From Granulosicoccaceae bacterium (GTDB lineage: Bacteria; Pseudomonadota; Gammaproteobacteria; Granulosicoccales; Granulosicoccaceae): a stretch of 13,041 bases of DNA. Each line of letters opens with the position of its first letter. Positions within the stretch are counted from its first letter, which is position 1. The stretch is taken from positions 1 through 13,041 of the forward strand of contig JALZUX010000255.1 in assembly GCA_023301405.1 (NCBI GenBank). The letters run 5' to 3'. The translations under genes were made by a program, and so were the position numbers. The notes under the pieces were generated by a model. It was not told where the DNA came from and did no database searches. It saw only the letters and a list, made by a program, of their open reading frames with translations. This document shows positions 8,327 to 13,041 of this stretch, piece after piece.

Positions 8327-9127
8327 ATGAATCGCGATACCCCAGATGTTTTAAAAAAAATCCTCAATCGTAAGGTAGAAGAAATACAAGCTGCGTGCGA
8401 AGCAGAAAGTCTTGTTGCGTTGTCTCAGCGTGCGGCAGGCGTATCAGCGCCGCGAGGTTTTATAGCCGCAATGAAGGCGAAAATAGCCAGCGGTGACTCT
8501 GCGGTGATCGCAGAAGTGAAAAAAGCATCGCCAAGCAAAGGAGTGTTGCGTGCTGATTTTAACCCTGTAGAAATTGCCAAAAGTTATCAGGCTGGCGGCG
8601 CTGCCTGTTTGTCGGTGCTCACCGATAAAGATTTTTTCCAAGGCAGTACCGACTACCTGAAAATGGCCCGTGCCGCTTGCGATCTGCCAGTTATCCGTAA
8701 AGACTTTATTATTGATCAATATCAGGTCTATGAAGCGCGTGCAATGGGGGCGGATTGTATTCTGCTGATCGTGGCGGCCCTGGGTGATGCCGCTCTAGCA
8801 GAGTTGTACGGGCTTGCGCAGCACTTGGGTATGGATGTGCTGATCGAAGTTCATGATCAAGAAGAGCTGGACAGAGCATTGCAACTGGCGCCGCCCATGA
8901 TTGGTATTAATAATCGTAATTTACGTAACTTTGAGTTGTCACTTGATACCACGCTTGAGCTCTTAAAGAGCGTTCCGGATAAATGCTTGCTGGTCACCGA
9001 AAGTGGAATTCTGACGCCACAGGATGTTGCATTGATGCGTGGCAACGGCATTAACGCTTTTCTTGTTGGCGAGGCTTTTATGCGAGCGGATTCACCGGGT
9101 GATACGTTAAAGGCGCTGTTTTCGTAA
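8327..9127 (+). CDS. trpC: Indole-3-glycerol phosphate synthase
   Basis: A 266-residue TIM-barrel enzyme that decarboxylates and closes CdRP to indole-3-glycerol phosphate. Motifs are [12 protein letters not shown] (61-72, with the catalytic-region Glu and Lys), VLTD (97-100), [11 protein letters not shown] (124-134, catalytic-region Lys125), LIEVHD (172-177), INNRNL (194-199) and ESG (225-227). It is monofunctional: the TrpF domain found fused in enteric bacteria is absent, and no trpF, trpA or trpB lies in the window, so these must be elsewhere. The gap to trpD is 43 bases and no good Shine-Dalgarno sequence is visible, so expression probably depends on readthrough from trpEGD. A terminator follows at 9154. 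Confidence 0.97.
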   Translation: MNRDTPDVLKKILNRKVEEIQAACEAESLVALSQRAAGVSAPRGFIAAMKAKIASGDSAVIAEVKKASPSKGVLRADFNPVEIAKSYQAGGAACLSVLTDKDFFQGSTDYLKMARAACDLPVIRKDFIIDQYQVYEARAMGADCILLIVAALGDAALAELYGLAQHLGMDVLIEVHDQEELDRALQLAPPMIGINNRNLRNFELSLDTTLELLKSVPDKCLLVTESGILTPQDVALMRGNGINAFLVGEAFMRADSPGDTLKALFS

Positions 9128-9148
9128 TTAGGTTAGGGGGCAGAAAAT

Positions 9149-9180
9149 AAAAAGCCCTCGTGAGAGGGCCTTATATTATT
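9149..9180. terminator. Bidirectional terminator between trpC and vfr/crp
   Basis: GCCCTC (9154-9159), loop GTGA, GAGGGC (9164-9169). On the plus strand it is followed by CTTATATTATT, a weak T-tract. On the minus strand it is followed by CTTTTTATTTT, a strong one. It should end the converging trpC and regulator transcripts, more efficiently on the minus strand. Confidence 0.88.
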
Positions 9181-9198
9181 TGGTTAAAACCTGATTAT

Positions 9199-9837
9199 CT
9201 AACGAGTACCGTAGATCACCATGGTTTTGCCGCGAGCGTGAATCAGACCGCGATCTTCAAGGTCCTTAAGTACTCGCCCAACCATCTCGCGAGAGCAGCC
9301 GACGATGCGGGCAATCTCCTGGCGGGTGATGCGAATTTGCATCCCGTCAGGGTGAGTGATTGAATCGGGCTGTTGCGCTAAATCAAGCAGCGTGGATGCA
9401 ACGCGTCCAGTGACGTCAAGGAAGGCCAAATCACGAACTTTCGTGCTAGTCTTGCGTAGGCGTGCTGCTAATTGTGTTGACAATGCAAATAGAATTTCCG
9501 GAGACTGTTCAGCTAACCGCTTGAACTGCTCGTAGTTTATCTCTGCGACTTCGCATTTGTTTCGTGCAACAACCCATGCACTGCGTTCGCTCTCTTCGTC
9601 AAACAATCCCATTTCGCCAAAGAAATCACCATTATTGAGGTAGGCGAGAACGATCTCACGTCCTTCATCGTCTTCGATAACCACGCTGACAGACCCATCT
9701 ACCATATAGTAGAGTGTGTCCGGCTTATCGCCATGGTGAATAATAGTGGTCTTTGCTGGGTATTGACGACGATGACTGTGACGCAGCAGAGTCTCCAGCC
9801 ATTCCGCTTTTTGAGGCGCATTTCTTGGTGGAAGCAT
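9199..9837 (-). CDS. vfr: cAMP receptor protein family regulator (Vfr/CRP)
   Basis: A 212-residue CRP-type transcription factor, close in length and sequence to E. coli CRP and Pseudomonas Vfr. The cAMP-binding pocket residues are in place: GEMGLF with E75, ERSAW with R85 and S86, and the C-helix T130-S131. The DNA-binding helix-turn-helix spans roughly 171-191 with CSREMVGR, keeping the Arg-Glu-Arg (183, 184, 188) that reads TGTGA half-sites in CRP. A good Shine-Dalgarno sequence, AAGGA on the minus strand, sits about five bases before the ATG. In Pseudomonas vfr also lies next to trpC, convergent, with an OsmC-like gene on its other side, which supports the Vfr label. Targets in this organism cannot be read from the window; no clear CRP-type site was found in its own upstream region. 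Confidence 0.95.
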   Translation of the reverse strand: MLPPRNAPQKAEWLETLLRHSHRRQYPAKTTIIHHGDKPDTLYYMVDGSVSVVIEDDEGREIVLAYLNNGDFFGEMGLFDEESERSAWVVARNKCEVAEINYEQFKRLAEQSPEILFALSTQLAARLRKTSTKVRDLAFLDVTGRVASTLLDLAQQPDSITHPDGMQIRITRQEIARIVGCSREMVGRVLKDLEDRGLIHARGKTMVIYGTR

Positions 9838-9864
9838 TGTGTCCTTATCTCCAATAGCAATCTT

Positions 9865-9893
9865 TTAATACGTTTCAGGAATAGCTAGAGCAA
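9865..9893 (-). promoter_or_regulatory. Candidate promoter of the vfr/crp gene
   Basis: On the minus strand TTGCTC (9888-9893) and TATTAA (9865-9870) are separated by 17 bases, placing the start of transcription a short distance upstream of the ATG. The -35 match is partial, so this rests on spacing and position. Confidence 0.35.
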
Positions 9894-9938
9894 TAACCGT
9901 TCACACCCTATGTGTCAGTTCTAAAGCACTTCAGTATT

Positions 9939-9967
9939 TTGTGGAGTGACGCAGGCTGAGTTATCAA
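9939..9967 (+). promoter_or_regulatory. Candidate promoter of the OsmC-like gene
   Basis: TTGTGG (9939-9944) and TATCAA (9962-9967) have 17-base spacing on the plus strand, upstream of the ATG at 10004. Both hexamers are imperfect. Confidence 0.25.
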
Positions 9968-10003
9968 AAACAGCCCTTTTTGTGGGGCAATACAAGGTTT
10001 GAA

Positions 10004-10429
10004 ATGCAAACTAGAATTAAATGGCTGGATAATATGAGCTTTGTTGGGGAATCCGGAAGTGGCCACAGTGTGGTTTTAGATGGTTCGCCGGAGCATGGGG
10101 GGCGGAATCTTGGCGTTCGGCCGATGGAGGCTGTATTAATTGGCTTGGGCGGGTGCTCAGCCTTTGATGTCATGCTGATGTTAAAGAAAGCGCGTCAGCG
10201 AGTTACCGATTGTGAGGTGTTGCTGGATGCTGAGCGTGCTGATGAAGTTCCGGCTGTGTTTACCAAGATAAAACTCAGCTACATAGTGACCGGCATTGAG
10301 CTTTCTGAAAAGCAAGTGAATCGTGCTGTGTCGCTGTCGGTTGAAAAATACTGTTCTGTCACCAAAATGTTAGAGAAGACGGTGCTTATAGAGCATGAAG
10401 TTCAAATAAAGAGCGCCGATCAAGCCTAA
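10004..10429 (+). CDS. OsmC/YhfA-like family protein
   Basis: A 141-residue OsmC-superfamily protein. Family landmarks are GESGSGH (15-21), GGRNLGVRPMEAVLIGLGGCSAFDV (32-56) and KYCSVTKML (116-124). The two cysteines, C51 and C117, are at the positions of the redox pair used by OsmC/Ohr peroxidases, so a thiol-based detoxification role is possible but not shown. It most resembles the YhfA-type branch, which sits beside crp in enteric bacteria and beside vfr in Pseudomonas. I chose ATG 10004, with AAGG at 9994-9997 before it, over an upstream in-frame TTG at 9980 because the homologues begin with a similar M-x-x-RI-x-W sequence. Confidence 0.9.
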   Translation: MQTRIKWLDNMSFVGESGSGHSVVLDGSPEHGGRNLGVRPMEAVLIGLGGCSAFDVMLMLKKARQRVTDCEVLLDAERADEVPAVFTKIKLSYIVTGIELSEKQVNRAVSLSVEKYCSVTKMLEKTVLIEHEVQIKSADQA

Positions 10430-10451
10430 TCTGGATACACCTTTGAAAAAT

Positions 10452-10469
10452 GTTGCGGTGCAGCACAAA
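10452..10469 (+). repeat. 18-bp direct repeat, copy 1
   Basis: GTTGCGGTGCAGCACAAA, matched by a second copy at 10537-10554 with one difference. The core GTGCAGCAC is itself an odd palindrome, which suggests binding of a dimeric protein. The two copies flank the inverted repeat at 10485-10512. Confidence 0.6.
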
Positions 10470-10484
10470 ACTGTAAATTAGCGT

Positions 10485-10512
10485 CAAAATTAAGCGTAAG
10501 TACTTAATTTTG
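10485..10512. repeat. Perfect 10-bp AT-rich inverted repeat
   Basis: CAAAATTAAG (10485-10494) is the exact reverse complement of CTTAATTTTG (10503-10512), with 8 bases between. It is too AT-rich and lacks a T-tract, so it is not a typical terminator. It looks more like an operator, possibly over a weak promoter whose -10 would be TAAGAT at 10514-10519. Confidence 0.55.
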
Positions 10513-10536
10513 GTAAGATCAGATTCTCCCCGTTAG

Positions 10537-10554
10537 GTTGCAGTGCAGCACAAA
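10537..10554 (+). repeat. 18-bp direct repeat, copy 2
   Basis: GTTGCAGTGCAGCACAAA matches copy 1 at 10452-10469 at 17 of 18 positions. It keeps the GTGCAGCAC palindrome and lies 85 bases downstream of copy 1. Confidence 0.6.
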
Positions 10555-10614
10555 CGGTGTTAATCTACTCGGCGCAAACACAGTTTTCCTCCTCCATCCT
10601 CCTAAGGTTGGTTA

Positions 10615-10648
10615 GACGCGGCCTTTACTGACCGCGTCGCTTTATTTT
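10615..10648 (+). terminator. Intrinsic terminator upstream of rplM
   Basis: GACGCGG (10615-10621) pairs perfectly with CCGCGTC (10632-10638) across a 10-base loop and is followed by GCTTTATTTT. A second hairpin, GCTTCC (10653-10658) with GGAAGC (10664-10669), lies just after. The first stem insulates rplM from upstream transcription. Confidence 0.7.
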
Positions 10649-10753
10649 AGCGGCTTCCAGACCGGAAGCGCTTCTAGCCCGCTGAGATCATTCACGGGCT
10701 TCAGTGTTTCATGAGAAAGTTCATAGATTCGCTGGTTTGATGTGCTGTATCCC

Positions 10754-10782
10754 TTGCGCAATCGGTCGCCTTGTCCTATAGT
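10754..10782 (+). promoter_or_regulatory. rplMp: Promoter of rplM-rpsI
   Basis: TTGCGC (10754-10759) and TATAGT (10777-10782) are separated by 17 bases. The -10 matches consensus at five of six positions and the -35 at three. Transcription would start near 10789, leaving a leader of roughly 40 bases before rplM. Confidence 0.6.
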
Positions 10783-10795
10783 GGAGGGCTTTTCC

Positions 10796-10809
10796 GAGCA
10801 TTATTGCTC
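10796..10809 (+). promoter_or_regulatory. Hairpin in the rplM mRNA leader
   Basis: GAGCA (10796-10800), loop TTAT, TGCTC (10805-10809): a perfect 5-bp stem between the likely transcription start and the ribosome binding site. In E. coli L13 represses its own operon through a leader structure; this hairpin is a candidate for the same role, but that is inference from position. Confidence 0.35.
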
Positions 10810-10830
10810 ACCTCTCTGTACGGAGTTTCA

Positions 10831-11262
10831 ATGAAGACATTTAGTGCCAAGCCGGCTGAGGTGAAACGTCAGTGGTATGTCATTGACGCTGAAGACAAGC
10901 CTCTTGGCAGGCTTGCTAGCGAATGTGCACGCGTTTTGCGCGGCAAACATAAGCCTGAATATACACCGCATGTCGACACAGGTGACTACATCGTAGTGAT
11001 CAATGCCGACAAAGTAGCGGTTACCGGCAACAAAAGAACAGACAAAATGTATCATCATCACACTGGTTACATCGGTAACCTGAAGTCGGTGAGTTTTGAA
11101 AAAATGCAAGAAAGAGCGCCGGGTCGGGTAGTTCAGTTAGCAATTAAGGGCATGTTGCCTAAGAACGCACTGGGTCGTGAAATGATTCGGAAGCTAAAAA
11201 TATACACGGGTACCGAGCACCGCCACGCGGCGCAAGCACCTAAACCCCTGGAACTCAGGTAG
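10831..11262 (+). CDS. rplM: 50S ribosomal protein L13
   Basis: A 143-residue L13, the usual bacterial length, and an early-assembly protein of the large subunit. It begins [20 protein letters not shown] and carries PLGRLAS, the GDYIVVINA stretch, [11 protein letters not shown] and the family signature region [12 protein letters not shown]. The start is ATG 10831, with GGAG at 10822-10825 at good spacing. An in-frame TTG at 10771 would add 20 unrelated residues and lies inside the promoter. rpsI follows after 10 bases in the same transcript, the usual proteobacterial pair. Confidence 0.98.
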   Translation: MKTFSAKPAEVKRQWYVIDAEDKPLGRLASECARVLRGKHKPEYTPHVDTGDYIVVINADKVAVTGNKRTDKMYHHHTGYIGNLKSVSFEKMQERAPGRVVQLAIKGMLPKNALGREMIRKLKIYTGTEHRHAAQAPKPLELR

Positions 11263-11272
11263 GTAACCAGTC

Positions 11273-11665
11273 ATGGCAGAACAGCATTATTACGGCACAG
11301 GCCGTCGCAAAACTTCCAGCGCTCGCGTTTTTATGCAATCGGGTAAGGGCACTATTACAGTTAATAAGCGCCCTCTTGATGAGTACTTTGGCCGCGAGAC
11401 GGCTCGTATGATCGTACGCCAGCCTCTTGAAGAACTTGAGGTCACTGATAAGTTTGACTTCAACATCACCGTCGCTGGCGGTGGTAACAGTGGTCAGGCA
11501 GGGGCGATTCGCCACGGCATATCCAGAGCACTGCTTAAGTACGACGAAGAAAATAGATCTGCTTTACGCACGGCGGGGTTTCTTACCCGTGATGCACGGA
11601 AGGTTGAGCGGAAGAAAGTCGGCCTTCGAAAGGCACGACGTGCTACTCAGTACTCGAAGCGTTAG
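11273..11665 (+). CDS. rpsI: 30S ribosomal protein S9
   Basis: A 130-residue S9, exactly the common length, with the typical [14 protein letters not shown] start, [19 protein letters not shown] in the middle, and the basic C-terminal tail ending QYSKR that reaches the ribosomal P-site tRNA. AGGTAGG at 11257-11263, overlapping the rplM stop, can serve as its ribosome binding site. It is the last gene of the operon, closed by a strong terminator. Many gammaproteobacteria have petABC and sspAB next; they are not found here. Confidence 0.98.
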   Translation: MAEQHYYGTGRRKTSSARVFMQSGKGTITVNKRPLDEYFGRETARMIVRQPLEELEVTDKFDFNITVAGGGNSGQAGAIRHGISRALLKYDEENRSALRTAGFLTRDARKVERKKVGLRKARRATQYSKR

Positions 11666-11686
11666 TTTCAAAAGCTATTCAAAAAG

Positions 11687-11714
11687 AAAGCCCGCTACCA
11701 GCGGGCTTTTTTTT
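11687..11714 (+). terminator. Strong intrinsic terminator after rpsI
   Basis: GCCCGC (11690-11695), loop TACCA, GCGGGC (11701-11706), then eight T residues, with AAA before the stem. It starts about 20 bases after the rpsI stop. Confidence 0.95.
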
Positions 11715-12160
11715 GTCTACAGAATGCAGGACGCACCAACGCCTAGATGGCTGCCCAAGAATGAATGATCTACTGCGGGCGCGGTCTTTTGGTCAGCTAT
11801 TACGATCGATTTCGTTAAAGAAGAATGACTATTCGCCTCTATCGACCAGAAATATCTGACTCAAAATCTCACACCGGAGCTTAAGACCCTAGTTCCCGGA
11901 CAGGCTCCTAGCGCAATTTTTGCAGCTTCGCACTAGCCATCAGATAGGGGAGCTAGCCTCGGTTAGTTGAACGCTTTTTGTTCACTATTTAGAGTACATC
12001 TGTTGCGTTCGTGGCAGCGTCGTTCTTGCTCAAATACCCGTGAATTGTTGCGCGCGAATTCCCTCCTCTCATTATTAATTAACCAGGCACGACAGGCGTA
12101 CCTTGAATAGTCACGACACCCAATATTTACAGAGTAACTAGGTATGATTTAGAAAAACGA
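11715..12160. other. Gene-poor intergenic stretch after rpsI
   Basis: No convincing coding region, tRNA or mobile element is seen on either strand. A 32-codon ORF, 11761-11859, lacks a ribosome binding site. An imperfect hairpin lies near 11965-11990, where TAGTTGAAC pairs with GTTCACTA apart from one bulged base. The sequence looks like ordinary non-coding DNA or a decayed gene. Confidence 0.5.
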
Positions 12161-12186
12161 GCTGAATAGATACTGTTTTATTCAGC
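12150..12186 (-). terminator. Probable terminator of the VWA gene
   Basis: GCTGAATA (12161-12168) is the exact reverse complement of TATTCAGC (12179-12186), with a 10-base loop. Read on the minus strand the hairpin overlaps the stop codon of the VWA gene and is followed by TCGTTTTTCT. The stem is AT-rich, so strength is uncertain. Confidence 0.55.
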
Positions 12187-13041
12187 GAAGAGAAAAGGCC
12201 GGCGCAAGATCTTTTAAGCTGCTGAGATTATGCGCGCTGGTATAAAGATCAAGGTAGGGTTGGACCGCCAATATGCATTTGTCGGCTGCCACCACTTCTG
12301 TATTGTCGCCAGTGCTTCGGCCAAGTAACGGGTTGACCCAAACCAGTTTACGACAACGCGCTTTGATTGTCGTGACCTCGCGCACAAGGTCTTCTGGTTC
12401 ACTGCTGTCATAGCCGTCGCTAAAGATCAAAACAATGGTGTTGCGATTAACGGACTGGGCGGCGTGCAGTTGATTGAACTCTTTTAGTGAGTCAGCTATA
12501 CGGGTGCCGCCAAGCCATCCTGAGGAAAGGTTTTTTAGTTTCTGTTCAAGGCGAGCAGTGTTTTTATCTTTAAGTTCATTCCCGATAGGTACCAGGCTGG
12601 TGTGAAATGCGTAAGCGTCAATATCACTGAAGGCTTGAACAAGGCCGCGTGCAAATCGCAGAAACAAATAGCTATAGATTTCCATCGACTGGCTGACATC
12701 GAGCAATAGTAAAAACCGAGGTGGTGTTTTGCGCTTGTTTCGATAGTGCAACTTAAACGGCCAGCCTCCTTGCTGGCAACTGGCTCTTGCAGTGCGTCTG
12801 GAATCCAAAGCGCCTATTTTTTGGCTGGCTGTAGCGCGTCTGCGGGTTCGTTTTTGTACACGTCTTGCCAGGCTGTCGACCATGAACTCGATACTTCGCA
12901 TATGCTCTGGATTGAATACAAACCTGAAATCACGTTTTCCCAGTACTCGTGTGTCACTGGCGCCGCCGGCTGTGGTTTCCCCCTCTGTGAGATCAGTGGT
13001 ACTGGTTGCCCTCAAGGCTTGTGTTTCTGAAAAATACCCCA
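12182..13041 (-). CDS. CoxE-like VWA domain protein, 5' end missing
   Basis: The minus-strand frame is open to the right edge, so the gene starts outside the window; a TTG at 13015 is the only candidate start inside it and is probably not used. Counting from there, residues 68-100 show the basic CoxE-type segment (LDSRRTARAS, then GGWPFKLHYRNKRKTPPR), followed by a von Willebrand A domain with a full metal-binding MIDAS set: DVSQS (106-110), T171 in GGTRIADSL and D200 in FSDGYDS. CoxE-type proteins are often encoded beside a MoxR-type AAA+ ATPase and help mature metalloenzymes or other complexes; the partner here would be off the right edge. The metalloenzyme, if any, cannot be named. A hairpin terminator overlaps the stop. 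Confidence 0.85.
   Translation of the reverse strand, partial: GYFSETQALRATSTTDLTEGETTAGGASDTRVLGKRDFRFVFNPEHMRSIEFMVDSLARRVQKRTRRRATASQKIGALDSRRTARASCQQGGWPFKLHYRNKRKTPPRFLLLLDVSQSMEIYSYLFLRFARGLVQAFSDIDAYAFHTSLVPIGNELKDKNTARLEQKLKNLSSGWLGGTRIADSLKEFNQLHAAQSVNRNTIVLIFSDGYDSSEPEDLVREVTTIKARCRKLVWVNPLLGRSTGDNTEVVAADKCILAVQPYLDLYTSAHNLSSLKDLAPAFSLR

Larger units (their letters stand above)
10525..10650 (+). ncRNA. Possible small RNA ending at an intrinsic terminator
   Basis: No ORF of note lies between the OsmC-like gene and rplM, yet an intrinsic terminator stands at 10615-10648, nearly 190 bases beyond the OsmC-like stop and well before rplM. A transcript starting after the inverted repeat would be about 125 bases long. 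It would carry a CCTCC-rich, anti-Shine-Dalgarno-like stretch (10588-10603, three CCTCC motifs) and end in the terminator hairpin. Both start and existence are inferred. The alternative is that this is simply the 3' untranslated region of the OsmC-like transcript. Confidence 0.3.

Noticed and set aside
9901..9917. Dyad ACAC-CCTAT-GTGT between vfr/crp and the OsmC-like gene as a CRP site
   Set aside because: The half-sites face the wrong way for TGTGA-N6-TCACA and the spacing is wrong.
9980..10003. TTG start for the OsmC-like gene
   Set aside because: The ATG at 10004 has an AAGG before it and gives the family-typical N-terminus.
10771..10830. N-terminal extension of L13 from an upstream TTG
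   Set aside because: The start lies inside the promoter spacer and -10 region, and L13 proteins begin at the MKTF position.
11761..11859. 32-codon ORF after the rpsI terminator
   Set aside because: It has no ribosome binding site or promoter, and no similarity that I recognise beyond a vague transposase-like feel.
1..13041. tRNA genes, insertion sequences, CRISPR arrays or a novel defence system
   Set aside because: No cloverleaf with a TTCGAATCC-like arm, no transposase, no regularly spaced repeats and no defence-type domain were seen.

Overview
The window looks like chromosomal DNA of a free-living gammaproteobacterium in or near the Pseudomonadales/Cellvibrionales. The main reason is a contiguous trpE-trpG-trpD-trpC cluster followed by a convergent Vfr/CRP-type regulator, with a YhfA/OsmC-like gene divergent from it; Pseudomonas has the same trpGDC-vfr-OsmC neighbourhood. 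GC content looks moderate. No genus can be assigned from sequence alone. No rRNA, tRNA, insertion sequence or CRISPR array was recognised.

Left part (1-3263): the window opens inside the 3' end of a kpsC-like capsule glycosyltransferase gene, which overlaps a complete kpsS-like gene. A strong intrinsic terminator closes this pair. Convergent to it is an unusual gene for a GspE/PilB-like protein. It keeps the fold landmarks and the four-cysteine zinc motif, but the Walker A, Walker B and His-box residues are lost, so it is probably a catalytically dead secretion/pilus ATPase paralogue. This is the most interesting gene here.

Middle part (3264-9190): a class I (4Fe-4S) fumarase lies on the minus strand, divergent from the tryptophan genes. 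The 318-base gap between them holds a 28-codon ORF with a good Shine-Dalgarno sequence and two Trp codons, and further downstream a cluster of Trp codons and a small hairpin. This could be a trp leader, but no clear attenuator terminator is visible. trpE, trpG and trpD are translationally coupled by start/stop overlaps and trpC follows after 43 bases. Together they convert chorismate to indole-3-glycerol phosphate. A bidirectional terminator separates trpC from the vfr/crp gene.

Right part (9191-13041): the Vfr/CRP regulator and the OsmC-like gene are divergent. A 401-base gene-free stretch follows, with two near-identical 18-base repeats flanking a perfect AT-rich inverted repeat, a CCTCC-rich segment and an intrinsic terminator, perhaps a small RNA gene. 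Then comes the rplM-rpsI ribosomal protein operon with its own promoter, a leader hairpin and a strong terminator. A 446-base stretch with no recognisable gene separates it from the 3' part of a convergent CoxE-type VWA protein gene that runs off the right edge.
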